Counted from the first letter of the stretch, positions 52,817 to 62,783 are shown. The stretch is 64,000 bases of DNA from Methanospirillum purgamenti (GCF_018502485.1 NZ_CP075546.1), one strand, 5' to 3'. The notes: generated by a model from the letters alone, not told the origin. A program made the numbers and translations.

Positions 52817-53803
52817 ATGCGAAAAATGTGGATTCGTGGAATAATCCTTTTCCTACTCATTACCTGTGCACTGGTAATCTCATCGGCCAGTGGATACACG
52901 GCAGACTTTCCCAAGTCATACCGTCTGTGGCAGGGCTCTGCAGCAATGCATGAAATCGGGGTGTATGGATATTGTGGAACACAGATAACCGTCCAGTCAC
53001 CCTATGGAGCAGCTTTTGATCTCTATGCAATGAAAAATTATGGTTCACCTGGGACCTGTCCATCGAATGACTATATTATGAGTCATTATGACAAGTACGC
53101 GTACTCAAGTGGAAATGGTGGAAGTGCTACTCTGTATCTTGATCAGGGTCTTTGGTGTGTTGTAGTGTATGCTCGATCAGGAAGTGGAATGGCATATGTG
53201 ACCGCAGATAGCAATTGCTTCCCACCTGGACCAGTTCCAACACCTCTGCCTCCGATACCAGGTCCATGCAGTCCGTATAAGACAGTAGATAGATCAGGGT
53301 TCCTTTACTCAGGCCAGGCAGCAGTCTATGGATACTTTATACCAACAGACGGTAGATCACAGATTGAGTGGACATTGACCGGTTCAGGTGGAAACACCCC
53401 GATCATTGTCTCCTCGATGGGGAGTCAGGTATTCAGCGGAAGTGGATTTAGTCCAAACTTTGACCTGTATGTCTTCAAAGATTGCAACCCGCAGTATTCT
53501 TACTGCAATACAAATTACTATGCGAATGGACCGAATGCATATGTTTCTATTTCCAATCCGCAGCGTGGCTCTACCTATTACGTGATGGTATATGCACGCA
53601 GTGGAAGCGGGACGTATAATCTGCGGATGAACAGTTACAAGTGCTATGGAGATACGCCAATTATTGTTGCCTCTGCACCGGTGTATGCTTCTACTGCTTC
53701 TGTCGACTATTCAAGTGCAGGCTCAGGATCTGGAGCAGATACGGCTGTAAGTTCCTCTATTGCGGCACCAACGGCTGAATTTGTTTCGGTTTCATCTCAA
53801 TAA
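52817..53803 (+). CDS. secreted beta-sandwich protein, paralogue 2
   Basis: 328 residues. Signal peptide IRGIILFLLITCALVISSASG, then the same two-domain layout as paralogue 1: LWQGSAAMHEIGVYGYC, FDLYAMKNYGSPGTCPS, proline linker PPGPVPTPLPPIPGP, then SGQAAVYGYFIPTDGRSQIEWTL, FDLYVFKDCNPQYSYCN and YVMVYARSGSGTYNLRMNSYKC. The second domain is almost identical in framework to that of paralogue 1, so a tandem duplication. Ser/Ala-rich tail. Confidence 0.8.
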   Translation: MRKMWIRGIILFLLITCALVISSASGYTADFPKSYRLWQGSAAMHEIGVYGYCGTQITVQSPYGAAFDLYAMKNYGSPGTCPSNDYIMSHYDKYAYSSGNGGSATLYLDQGLWCVVVYARSGSGMAYVTADSNCFPPGPVPTPLPPIPGPCSPYKTVDRSGFLYSGQAAVYGYFIPTDGRSQIEWTLTGSGGNTPIIVSSMGSQVFSGSGFSPNFDLYVFKDCNPQYSYCNTNYYANGPNAYVSISNPQRGSTYYVMVYARSGSGTYNLRMNSYKCYGDTPIIVASAPVYASTASVDYSSAGSGSGADTAVSSSIAAPTAEFVSVSSQ

Positions 53804-53886
53804 CCTCTTTTTTAACCTGCTTACAATTGGTAAGATTCATTACCATCATGCTCGAGATCACACAGGAAGAGCTGGATGGGTCAGAT

Positions 53887-54849
53887 ATGGAATATCAAAA
53901 AAAATGGTTCATTATTCTTTTAGCACTTGCCTTGATCTCTATGCCTTGCCTGGTTATGGGTGCCTCAACAGAGTCTTTTGCGAATGCCCTGTATGCCGGG
54001 CAGAATAAGATGTATACTGTGCAGGTTCCCTGTACTGCAACGATTCTGCTGAATGGTGATCCTGATAGTCAGTTATCCCTGTATGCAAAGAAGGCATCAA
54101 GTACCTGGGTTCCTTCATCGATTCATGTAACCAGATATGCGGATGTCAGTTCTCTCAAACCAGCCAGTTCACAGACCATGCACCTGGAGTCAGGTGAGTG
54201 GTTTATTGTTGTAGAGAACCAGAGAGCATTTGCCGAATATTCACTTCTGGTTGATAAGGAATGTCCAATTACAACGACATGTTATGGAGGGCCGTGTTTT
54301 AATCCTGCTGACTGTGTCCCTGCAACTGTGTACCGGGATAACGTTCAGAATGGATTTTTAAATGCCGGCGAGTCTAAAACATTTGCATACCGTCTTTCGG
54401 GAAATCGTTCATATGTTGAGTGGATACTATCTGGCCCATGTGACAATAGTGCCCCATTGATGCAGAGCAAAGCGGATGTTGATCTGTTTGTAACCAAGAA
54501 CTGTGGCCCGGACTTTGACGTGTATATGTATGAGGGGTGTAATCCGAAGTATAAACCATGTGTTGCAGTTGCAGCAGATACCGGCCTTGGAAGCAATGCA
54601 TATGTCGGGTTATCACAACCGGATGAGCAAAAACTCTACTATGTAAAAATCTATGGAAAGCGGGGGAGTGGGAATTATCATCTGACTGCAAGATCATATA
54701 CCGGTCAGGATATGATAATTGCAGGGATAAAACCTTCAGAATATCATGGATTTATTGCTTCGGCAACCGATGTCAAGTCACCGGATGACCTGAATGTCAC
54801 GATTCCGGTTCCCCCAACTGCCTACACCATCAAGGCAGCGGAACTCTAA
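53887..54849 (+). CDS. secreted beta-sandwich protein, paralogue 3 (divergent)
   Basis: 320 residues from ATG 53887 (EYQKKWFIILLALALISMPCLVMG signal); a reading from 53827 adds 20 residues. The same two-domain plan is visible: YAGQNKMYTVQVPCTATILL, LYAKKASSTW, then DVDLFVTKNCGPDFDVYMYEGCNPKYKPCVAV and YYVKIYGKRGSGNYHLTARSY. It lacks the proline linker and the leader hairpin. The CGGPC region replaces the linker. Diverged member of the tandem family. Confidence 0.78.
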   Translation: MEYQKKWFIILLALALISMPCLVMGASTESFANALYAGQNKMYTVQVPCTATILLNGDPDSQLSLYAKKASSTWVPSSIHVTRYADVSSLKPASSQTMHLESGEWFIVVENQRAFAEYSLLVDKECPITTTCYGGPCFNPADCVPATVYRDNVQNGFLNAGESKTFAYRLSGNRSYVEWILSGPCDNSAPLMQSKADVDLFVTKNCGPDFDVYMYEGCNPKYKPCVAVAADTGLGSNAYVGLSQPDEQKLYYVKIYGKRGSGNYHLTARSYTGQDMIIAGIKPSEYHGFIASATDVKSPDDLNVTIPVPPTAYTIKAAEL

Positions 54850-54861
54850 AAAAGATTTTTT

Positions 54862-56130
54862 TTATTCAAGCAGATGAACCAGTAACCCGCTTAGGAGTTT
54901 TGGTTCAAACCATGTTGATTTTGGTGGCATAATTCCACCTGCATCTGCAATAGAAAATACCGTTCTTACATCCACTGGCTGCATTGCTAGTGCTGCAGCA
55001 AACTCTCCGCTGTCAACCTTTGTCATCAGATCGCGAATCGGACGGGCACCTCCCAGGTATTGGAGTCTGGGGTCACCTCGAGGATCTGTGATTCCTAAGA
55101 AGGGGATCAGAATCTGTTCCTGAAGAACACTCACGTCAAGGCCTCTGATATCTGTTATCTTAGGATTATGGGGGATAACACACTCATACCAGGTTCCTTT
55201 GATGTATAAATGAAAAACGTGATCTTCTTTTCCACCGATTTTTGGTTTTAAAGCAAAGGATGACCTGTCAGCCTCCCCATATGGTGTGATATGTGCGATA
55301 TCTGAAATCTTTTTTAAGAAACTCTCCGGAGTTAAGGGGGAGAGGTCAGTGAGGAGTCTGCTATACCCATGTACCTTGACTTCATCCTCGGCAAATATTA
55401 CACCCAGGACATGATGCGTCTCTTCAGGGACTTTCGCTCCATCTTTTTTTCTTTTCTCAACAATATTTACCGCAGACTTGCACCGGTGATGACCATCAGC
55501 GATATAGAGTGCTGGAATAGAGACAAATATTTCAGAGAGTCGTTCAAGAATTTCTGAATCGGTTATTGAAAAGATCTCATGTCTGCTGCCATTGGCTGCA
55601 GAGGTTACCATATCCGGCGAGTTCCCCTCAACTACTTTTTTCAAAATATTTTTTATCTCTGCATGAGCTCCGTGGAGAAGAACAACCGGACCGGTATTGG
55701 CATTCATGGTGTCAATATGCCTGGTCCGATCTTCTTCCTTATCATACCGGGTGAGTTCATGACGCCGGATCTCCCCGCTTTCATATTCCCTTGTATCAGC
55801 ACAACATGCAATACCGGTATAGGTTTTATCTGCGTCGTATACCCGGTACACATACATTGCAGGCTTTTCGTCCTGGATAAAAAGGCCTTTTTCCCGATAT
55901 TCATCAAAAATATTGCGGGAAAGTTCATAGACTTCAGTGCTGTAGGGATCAATGTCTGGAACCAGTGCGTCAGCCCGGCTTATCCGGAGGAAACTGAACG
56001 GATGGTTTGAGATGATCTCACGTGCTTCTTCAGCACTAACCACATCATAAGGGACTGCAGCAATCTCTTCTGCCTTTCCTGGGGCAGGTCTTACTGCTCT
56101 AAAAGGATATACATGAACCATGTCAGGCAC
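54862..56130 (-). CDS. DUF1015 family protein
   Basis: 422-residue member of the DUF1015 family, function unproven. VYPFRAVRPAPGKAEEIAAVPYDVVSAEEAREI, NHPFSFLRISRADA, VYRVYDADKTYTGI, ALYIADGHHRCKSAVNI (conserved GHHR), VHGYSRLLTDL and DPRLQYLGG. The DGHHRY-like motif suggests a nucleotide- or metal-dependent enzyme. A T-rich stretch (54850-54861) separates it from the convergent paralogue 3. Confidence 0.88.
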   Translation of the reverse strand: MPDMVHVYPFRAVRPAPGKAEEIAAVPYDVVSAEEAREIISNHPFSFLRISRADALVPDIDPYSTEVYELSRNIFDEYREKGLFIQDEKPAMYVYRVYDADKTYTGIACCADTREYESGEIRRHELTRYDKEEDRTRHIDTMNANTGPVVLLHGAHAEIKNILKKVVEGNSPDMVTSAANGSRHEIFSITDSEILERLSEIFVSIPALYIADGHHRCKSAVNIVEKRKKDGAKVPEETHHVLGVIFAEDEVKVHGYSRLLTDLSPLTPESFLKKISDIAHITPYGEADRSSFALKPKIGGKEDHVFHLYIKGTWYECVIPHNPKITDIRGLDVSVLQEQILIPFLGITDPRGDPRLQYLGGARPIRDLMTKVDSGEFAAALAMQPVDVRTVFSIADAGGIMPPKSTWFEPKLLSGLLVHLLE

Positions 56131-56192
56131 CAGGTGTTCTTACCTATATTCCCCTGTTTCTATATGATAACACTGACAGATCAGTACAGGCT

Positions 56193-56660
56193 TTGATGCA
56201 GGAAGGAAGTCTCCGGATCAGAAAAATGACTCCGGTGGATATTATGGGTGTACAGTGGATTGAACGAAGTTCTTTCCCGGATCCCTGGGCGCGTGAAACG
56301 CTTGAAGAGGCCATCGCGACCTTTGCTGATACAGTATTTATCGCAGAATCCCTTGGGACTATTAAAGGGTATATCATCTGTGGTGTTGAGAATACCGGTG
56401 AAGAAAGGTACGGGCATATCTGTAGTCTGGCTGTAGCACCGGATAAGAGAAATTCAGGGATAGGTACTGCATTGGTCAAACGGGCAGAGCAGGCTGTTAT
56501 GGTTCAGAAAGCTACTGCCATGCAATTGGAAGTCAGAGTTTCGAATACCGGCGCAATTCAGTTTTATACAAAACTTGGATATGAACCGGTGTTTCAGATT
56601 TGTGGATATTATGCAGATACAGAAGATGCGATTGTGATGATGCGGTGGTTCCGGTTTTGA
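56193..56660 (+). CDS. RimI-like N-acetyltransferase
   Basis: 155-residue GNAT enzyme similar to RimI/Ard1, which acetylates protein N termini. RIRKMTPVDIMGVQWIERSSFPDPWARETLEEAI, HICSLAVAPDKRNSGIGTALVKRAEQ (motif A with R-x-x-G-I-G), LEVRVSNTGAIQFYTKLGYEPVF and the C-terminal ADTEDAIVMMRWF. Divergent from the DUF1015 gene. Confidence 0.9.
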   Translation: MMQEGSLRIRKMTPVDIMGVQWIERSSFPDPWARETLEEAIATFADTVFIAESLGTIKGYIICGVENTGEERYGHICSLAVAPDKRNSGIGTALVKRAEQAVMVQKATAMQLEVRVSNTGAIQFYTKLGYEPVFQICGYYADTEDAIVMMRWFRF

Positions 56661-56726
56661 ATTACCAGAAACACTAACATTTTTCAGATGAGAGTTTTAT
56701 TCTGCAACAATTTTTGGTTCAGAAAA

Positions 56727-57662
56727 ATGATGGGAATCAATAGAAAAAAGTGTATAATTTTTGTTTGTCTTTTCCTGTTACTTATCATTCCATTTTGTGC
56801 AACTGGTGAGGAAACATCTGCTGATCTCGGGCTGGTCTCTCTTGATGTCCAACCATCGTCTGCACCAGAAGCACCCTTTTTCGGAAGAATTACTGCTGTA
56901 AACTATGGTCACATGATCTCGATGAGCCGAAAAGTAATCCTGTATCTTTCTTTGGATGATGAGATTACACCGGCAGATTATGAAGTCGGCTCAGTGCAAT
57001 TTTCATTTCTGCGGCCTGGAGAGACCGCTCATCGGGAGTTTTTAGGTACACTGCCTGATACAATTCCTCCTGGTTCATATACAGCAGGTGCAGTATTTGG
57101 AGCAGGTTTTTCACTGACTCCTGATCCGAATCCTGAAAATGACGCTATCACCGGTGGTACGGTTATCATCGAGGGTACCTATACCCGGCCTCAGGAGTGG
57201 TTAAACGAGCAGATCGCAGATATTATCCTTGATTTTTCAAATGAGGAACGGGCATTGAGAAGTCTTGGGGCATTAACCCGGGATTCAGATCTTGACATCA
57301 TTGCTGTGGAGCACAGTCAGGACATGGCGAAGAGGGATTTTTTTGATCATACCAATCCAGATGGAGAAGACCCAGTAGACCGGGCAGAACGACATCATTA
57401 TGATCAATCCCGGATTCTGTCTGACGGCTCATCATTTTTTGGCATTGGGGAAAACATTGTAAAAATTCCCGTGGAGAAGAATGTCTATGGATTTGGGGAG
57501 ATATTAAACGATGATCCTCATGAAATTGCCAGAGTAGCAGTTGAATCCTTTATGGACAGTCCTCCTCATAAGGAAGCATTACTCCTTCCTGCCCATGAAA
57601 AAATAGGAATAGGGGTGGCATTTGATGGAGAATATTATTATGCCACTCAAAATTTCTTTTAA
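56727..57662 (+). CDS. secreted CARDB/CAP-domain protein
   Basis: 311 residues from ATG 56727 (an upstream ATG at 56688 would add 13). Signal NRKKCIIFVCLFLLLIIPFCATG. An N-terminal CARDB-like Ig domain (DLGLVSLDVQPSSAPEAPFFGRITAVNYG, SVQFSFLRPGETAHREF, PPGSYTAGAVFGAG) is followed by a CAP/SCP domain (from about 165): ILDFSNEERALRSLGALTRDSDLDIIAVEHSQDMAKRDFFDHTNPDGEDPVDR, FFGIGENIVKIP, AVESFMDSPPHKEALLLPAHEKIGIGVA. CAP histidine and glutamate residues are present. Extracellular role unknown. The stop is one base from the convergent chemoreceptor gene. Confidence 0.85.
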   Translation: MMGINRKKCIIFVCLFLLLIIPFCATGEETSADLGLVSLDVQPSSAPEAPFFGRITAVNYGHMISMSRKVILYLSLDDEITPADYEVGSVQFSFLRPGETAHREFLGTLPDTIPPGSYTAGAVFGAGFSLTPDPNPENDAITGGTVIIEGTYTRPQEWLNEQIADIILDFSNEERALRSLGALTRDSDLDIIAVEHSQDMAKRDFFDHTNPDGEDPVDRAERHHYDQSRILSDGSSFFGIGENIVKIPVEKNVYGFGEILNDDPHEIARVAVESFMDSPPHKEALLLPAHEKIGIGVAFDGEYYYATQNFF

Positions 57663-57663
57663 T

Positions 57664-59961
57664 TTATATTTTAAATGCCTGTATCTGTGTTCGAAGTTCT
57701 CCGGAGAGTTCCTCTACTTCCACAATTGCACTATTGATCTCCTGGACTGATGCACTAACAGATTCTGCCAGGGCTGACAACTCTTCTATCTGAGTGAGGT
57801 TATCCTGTGTCAGGTTTATTCCATCACGGGCTGTGTTGACAATTGATGTAGCAATGTTTGCTTGATCTTCTATCGCCCGAACAATCTCGCCCATATCCCG
57901 GGTAACCTCTGAAGCACCACTGACCATGATATTTAAGGATTCAATGGTCTTGTTTACACTCTCCACACCGATTGCGATCTCAGAATGGGATGATCGTATT
58001 GCAGTTGAGGTTTTTTCACTACTCCGCTGAATTGCAGTAATTACATCTGCAATATGATCTGTAGCCTTCCGGGCATCAGCAGCTAGGTTCTTGACTTCTC
58101 CTGCAACAACAGCAAACCCTCTTCCAGCATCACCAGCACGGGCTGCTTCTATTGCTGCATTCAGGGCAAGCAGGTTGATCTGACCGGCTATGTCATTGAT
58201 CATCTTAACGATTTTATTGATCTCCCTGATTTGTGAGTTTAGTTCGTCAATATCCTCAACGCTTTCCTGGGCAATCTTCATTACCAGGCCCATTTTATCA
58301 TTTGCCTCATTGCCAAGTGTCTGCGCCTGTCCACCTCGTGTTGCAACATCCCGTGCATGGCGCAATACTTCCTGGCTTGTGCTGGTAATCTCTTCATTGG
58401 AAGCAGACAGGGTGGAAATTTGATTTGTTATATCTTCCATGTGTTCTATCAGATTTTTTCCAATTTCTGATGACTGCATGGTATTTTTTGCAACTGCCTG
58501 TGTAGCCTGGGCAATATCTGAAGAACCTTTACTTATCTCTCCCATATTTTCCGAGACGCTGGTTGAGACTCTGCTTACTTTTTGAAGTGCTTTTCGAAGT
58601 TCTGCGATGGTTTTATTTGCATTATCTTTGACAAGCAGGAGTGGATCGTTTTCCCGTTTCAGTATCTCTGTTGTCATATCACCGTTCGAAACCAGGGCAA
58701 AGGCTTCTCCAATATCTTGTGCAGCAATGTCCAGCAGATTTGCATGTTCTTCAGCTTCTTTCATCATCCGCTGGATCTCCTTCTCTTTTCGTATCTCCTC
58801 AGTTTTGTCTTTATATGTGGACATGACACTGACCACTTCGTGATGCTTATCCAGAAGCGGAATAATATCTTGTTCAATATGGTGGACACCTGTCGGGAAT
58901 TCTACGATGAGTTGACCGGTTACCGCTTTTTTCGTCGTAAGGGCATCACGAAGACCTGATCCGGATTTTTCTAAAACCTTAAAATCATTCGCCCGCATAG
59001 AAAGTAGTTGCTGTTCAGAATACCCGCTCATCTCCAAAAATGAAGCATTTACTTTTTGGATTTTTAATTTCAGATCCATAAGAAGGAGTGGCAGCGGGTT
59101 TTGATTAATCATTGTCATCTCCTGCTGCTGAAGCTCTTTTATGGTCTCCATTTGCTCGTGCATTGAACGCTCTGCTTTCTTCCGCTCGCTAATGTCACGG
59201 AATGTGGCCTGGATACGTGGCCCTTCAGGAAGATTGAGAATTGTCAGGGTGAGTTCAACATCAAAGGTCGAGCCATCAAAGCGGTTTATGATGCACTCAA
59301 CGTCCTGGGCCATACCCTGTTTGGCAGATGTAATAATTTTGCTAAAAAAATCTCTCGATAATGTGCCATCTGCTTGTTTATCAGGAACCAGGGAGTAGAT
59401 AGATTTTCCTATTATCGTGTCCGAATTTGGGACTTTGAAGATTTGAGGAGTAGTCGCATTACATTCTATCAGGATATCATCGTCAAAAAGTGTGATGGCA
59501 TCATACGAAGAATCAATCATCGCCCTGAATTTTATCGCTTCAGCTCGCTGTAATTCTTCAATTTCACGACGCTTTTTCCTGTTTTCCGCTTCTCGGATCT
59601 CTCGTTCGATAACAGGAAGGAGAGGTGACAGATTCCCTTTGAAAACATAGTCGTGAGCGCCTCGTTTCATCAGGGTAACTGCAGTATCTTCTCCAATTTC
59701 TCCGGAAACAATGATAAACGGGTAGTCAAGATCACGTTTTCGGTATTCTTCGATTACATCAACACCGTTGAATCCAGGCAGACTGTAGTCACAAAGAATT
59801 ACATCCCATTTTTCAGAGTCTAGTGATGAGCGTACATCCTCCAGGGTTTCAACTCGTTTCAGAAGCGGATCATACCCACCCTTTTTCAACTCATGGATAA
59901 CAAGAAAGGCGTGATCTTCATTATCCTCAACAAATAATACTTTAATTGGATTTCCAGCCAT
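57664..59961 (-). CDS. soluble chemoreceptor with REC and two PAS domains
   Basis: 765 residues from ATG 59961 (chosen because it starts just before the REC domain; a reading from 60069 adds 36). Domains: REC (about 5-125, VLFVEDNEDH, VILCDYSLPGFNG), PAS (about 140-265, IDSSYDAITLFDDD, FRDISERKKAERS), PAS (about 280-395), a HAMP-like or linker segment, and the MCP signalling domain (about 480-760) with hairpin tip INLLALNAAIEAARAGDAGRGFAVVAGEVKNLA. No membrane helix, so cytoplasmic. REC at the N terminus of an MCP is uncommon. cheW lies divergently upstream. Confidence 0.9.
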   Translation of the reverse strand: MAGNPIKVLFVEDNEDHAFLVIHELKKGGYDPLLKRVETLEDVRSSLDSEKWDVILCDYSLPGFNGVDVIEEYRKRDLDYPFIIVSGEIGEDTAVTLMKRGAHDYVFKGNLSPLLPVIEREIREAENRKKRREIEELQRAEAIKFRAMIDSSYDAITLFDDDILIECNATTPQIFKVPNSDTIIGKSIYSLVPDKQADGTLSRDFFSKIITSAKQGMAQDVECIINRFDGSTFDVELTLTILNLPEGPRIQATFRDISERKKAERSMHEQMETIKELQQQEMTMINQNPLPLLLMDLKLKIQKVNASFLEMSGYSEQQLLSMRANDFKVLEKSGSGLRDALTTKKAVTGQLIVEFPTGVHHIEQDIIPLLDKHHEVVSVMSTYKDKTEEIRKEKEIQRMMKEAEEHANLLDIAAQDIGEAFALVSNGDMTTEILKRENDPLLLVKDNANKTIAELRKALQKVSRVSTSVSENMGEISKGSSDIAQATQAVAKNTMQSSEIGKNLIEHMEDITNQISTLSASNEEITSTSQEVLRHARDVATRGGQAQTLGNEANDKMGLVMKIAQESVEDIDELNSQIREINKIVKMINDIAGQINLLALNAAIEAARAGDAGRGFAVVAGEVKNLAADARKATDHIADVITAIQRSSEKTSTAIRSSHSEIAIGVESVNKTIESLNIMVSGASEVTRDMGEIVRAIEDQANIATSIVNTARDGINLTQDNLTQIEELSALAESVSASVQEINSAIVEVEELSGELRTQIQAFKI

Positions 59962-60551
59962 ACTACTTCCCTGTTTAAAAATGCCCCTGCTAACGTTCAG
60001 ATAGTAATGCTTTCTCTGTAAAGTTGAAAATGATTCCTTCTTGATTTTTCCTGAAAATGGTTGCTCCATTGCCGCAGGTAACCATGAAGGGGCAATATAG
60101 TGATGAATATCTGCGCGGAATTACTCCGCAATCTGAAAAAAATGAGTCAATTCGTGTATTCTCATGTTCTAATATTTTATGTAGTATATTTCATTCATTA
60201 TAAGAAAATCTGGGTTTTCTTTTTATATATAATTCTAAATGAAAAATAAAATCTAGAATACACTTTTCTCACAGTTATAAAAAATTCTCATGTATCCCGT
60301 TCATTTCATTCATTAAAAGATTTTTGAAAAATATTACCGAAAATTTATATATTGGTCTTCAAATATTGAACTATTGTCAGGGATTTGTGTGAACATATCA
60401 GGCATGAGATATCCGGGGGGTTATAATCAGCACACATAGGCAGGTGTTATTCTCCTGCTTTCCACATTCCCTGATTATTTTCAACGAACACTTCTTTTGT
60501 ATTTGTCATTCCAAAGATTGAAACCTGTAAAGAATATATCACTCATCAGGT
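59962..60551. promoter_or_regulatory. divergent promoter region of chemoreceptor and cheW
   Basis: About 590 bp without a gene. TATA-like sequences TTTTATATATAA (60221-60232) and AAATTTATATATT (60341-60353). The latter would give cheW a leader of about 175 nt, which contains a hairpin GCAGG-loop-CCTGC (60440-60458). No convincing small ORF; a 16-codon GTG frame at about 60389 is not supported. Confidence 0.4.
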
Positions 60552-61058
60552 ATGGTAGTTGAAATTCTCGAGTTTGACTTAGGGGGAGAATCTTATGCCA
60601 TGGATATTGGGATTGCCCGTGAAATTGTAGAGATGCTACCGATTACACCAATCCCGCGGGCACCTTCCCATGTAACTGGTCTTCTCAACCTACGTGGTGA
60701 GATAACTACAATAATAAATTTGCATTATCTTCTTGGAATTTCACCTGCAAAGGAACGAAATGAACAAAAGATTATGGTTCTGATTCCTGATGCTTTTGAA
60801 AATACCAGTGTCGGAGTAATTGTTGATGAGGTTCACAGTGTTCTGACTGTTGATGAGATTAATATTGATACGAATATTCGTGGGGTTGATGAGCATCTTA
60901 CCGAATATGTTCAGGGGATCATAAAACTGGGTGAAGACGAGGGAATTAAAACAGATGGATCAGAAAACCGTGAATCAGACAAAAGACTTATTATCTGGGT
61001 TGATGTGAAAAAAATTTTAACCGGGACAACAGAAACATCGTCATCCCTTCTTGATTAA
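60552..61058 (+). CDS. cheW: chemotaxis coupling protein CheW
   Basis: 168-residue CheW scaffold linking receptors to CheA. EILEFDLGGESYAMDIGIAREIVEML, PIPRAPSHVTGLLNLRGEITTIINLHYLLGI and VGVIVDEVHSVLTVDEINID are family motifs. It sits next to the MCP gene, so it probably serves that receptor; no cheA in the window. Length is slightly above average through an acidic insert (DEGIKTDGSENRESDK). Convergent with the thermosome gene 30 bp away. Confidence 0.94.
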   Translation: MVVEILEFDLGGESYAMDIGIAREIVEMLPITPIPRAPSHVTGLLNLRGEITTIINLHYLLGISPAKERNEQKIMVLIPDAFENTSVGVIVDEVHSVLTVDEINIDTNIRGVDEHLTEYVQGIIKLGEDEGIKTDGSENRESDKRLIIWVDVKKILTGTTETSSSLLD

Positions 61059-61088
61059 TTTTAGATGAGTGTTTGGTGTGGAGGGTAC

Positions 61089-62744
61089 TTACATACCCAT
61101 GCCCATGTCACCCATTCCACCCATACCGCCCATGCCTCCCATTCCGCCTGGTGGCATGTCAGGTGCTGCTGATTTTGCTGATGCGATGATGTCATCGATC
61201 CGCAGGATCATAACTGCTGCTTCTGCTGCACTTGCAATTGCCTGGGTCTTGACACGCAGTGGCTCAACAACGCCTTCTTTGTACATGTCTGCCGGCTTTG
61301 CTTCAAAGACATTCAGACCAACAGTCTTCTGACCCTTCTCATGTGCTGCACGAAGCTCAACAAGCATGTCGATTGGGTCAAGACCTGCATTCTCTGCAAG
61401 GGTCCGGGGGATAATTTCGAGTGCTGCTGCAAATGCTTCGATAGCGAGTTGTGCACGGCCACCGACACTTGCTGCATACTCGCGAAGACGTAATGAAAGT
61501 TCAGTCTCCGGAGCACCGCCACCAGCTACACACTTTTTGTCTTCGAGGACAACACCGACTACGCGGATTGCATCTTCAAAGGCACGGTCAAGTTCTGCAA
61601 CGACATGCTCAGTTCCACCACGAACGATGATTGAGACAGCCTTCGGGTTCTTGCACTCTTCAACAAAGATCATCTCTTCGCCGGAGATTTTGCGTTCCTC
61701 AACTAAGCCTGCGAATCCAAGTTCGGATCCCTGGATTGCATCGATGCTGGAGATGATGGATGCACCGGTTGCACGGTTGAGTTTTTCCATGTCAGATTTC
61801 TTAACACGGCGAACTGCAAGAATTCCTGCCTTTGAAAGGTAGTGCTGTGCGATGTCATCAATACCCTTCTGACAGAAGACGACTTTTGCTCCACTCTTGA
61901 CAACTTTGTCAACGATGGCCTTAATCATCCGCTCTTCTTCATCAAGGAATGCCTGGAGCTGGTCCGGGCTGGTGATATTGATCTCAGCGTCCACTTCGGT
62001 TTTCTTGAACTCGATAGCGGCGTTGAGGAGCATGATTTTAGCCTTGGTGACTTTTTCAGGCATGCCCGGGTGAACACGTTCCTTATCAATGACCATGCCG
62101 AGAATGATCTCGGAATCTTCGATTGAACCACCGACTTTCTTTTCAATCTTGATATTTTCAGTGTCAACCGTTCCATCAGTCTCTGCAACCATGGTGACTG
62201 CTTTGACTACAAGATCACAGAGTTTTTCCTTTGCTGCCTCTGCGCCCTTTCCTGTCATTGCAGTTTCTGCAATTTTCTTAAGTATCTTGGTATCTTTTGC
62301 CTTGACATCGATTGCAATGGTCTTGAGCAGGTCCTGTGCCTTCTCTGCTGCCATCCGGTATCCATGTGCGATAACCGTTGGGTGAACATCCTGTTCGAGG
62401 AGTTCTTCAGAGCGTTTCAGGAGTTCTCCTGCAATAACTACTGCAGTGGTAGTTCCATCGCCGACCTCATCATCCTGGGTCTTTGCGACTTCAACCATCA
62501 TCTTTGCAGCCGGGTGTTCGATATCCATCTCTTTCAGGATGGTTACACCATCGTTGGTAATGACAACATCACCGATGGTATCGACCAGCATCTTGTCCAT
62601 GCCTTTTGGTCCGAGTGTAGTCCGGACTGCATTTGCAACGGCCTTTGCTGCGGCGATGTTCATGCCCTGTGCATCGCGCCCGCGAGTACGGGAGCTTCCT
62701 TCTTTAAGAATAAGAATTGGCTGTCCTCCAAGTTGTGTAGCCAT
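61089..62744 (-). CDS. thermosome subunit (group II chaperonin)
   Basis: 551-residue archaeal CCT-type chaperonin subunit, forming an ATP-driven double ring that folds proteins. GGQPILILKEGSSRTRGRDAQGMNI, DKMLVDTIGDVVITNDGVTILKEMDIEHPAAKM, DDEVGDGTTTAVVIAGELL (ATP site), VCxKGIDDIAQHYL-like FCQKGIDDIAQHYL, and a glycine/methionine-rich C-terminal tail (GGMGGMGGMGGMG). Full length. Confidence 0.97.
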   Translation of the reverse strand: MATQLGGQPILILKEGSSRTRGRDAQGMNIAAAKAVANAVRTTLGPKGMDKMLVDTIGDVVITNDGVTILKEMDIEHPAAKMMVEVAKTQDDEVGDGTTTAVVIAGELLKRSEELLEQDVHPTVIAHGYRMAAEKAQDLLKTIAIDVKAKDTKILKKIAETAMTGKGAEAAKEKLCDLVVKAVTMVAETDGTVDTENIKIEKKVGGSIEDSEIILGMVIDKERVHPGMPEKVTKAKIMLLNAAIEFKKTEVDAEINITSPDQLQAFLDEEERMIKAIVDKVVKSGAKVVFCQKGIDDIAQHYLSKAGILAVRRVKKSDMEKLNRATGASIISSIDAIQGSELGFAGLVEERKISGEEMIFVEECKNPKAVSIIVRGGTEHVVAELDRAFEDAIRVVGVVLEDKKCVAGGGAPETELSLRLREYAASVGGRAQLAIEAFAAALEIIPRTLAENAGLDPIDMLVELRAAHEKGQKTVGLNVFEAKPADMYKEGVVEPLRVKTQAIASAAEAAVMILRIDDIIASAKSAAPDMPPGGMGGMGGMGGMGDMGMGM

Positions 62745-62783
62745 AAAATATCACCACGTTGTAGGATAAGGTTGTTTAGTGGT

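Noticed and set aside
60389..60439. A 16-codon GTG leader peptide before cheW
   Set aside because: No ribosome-binding site, no conserved pattern and too short to support.
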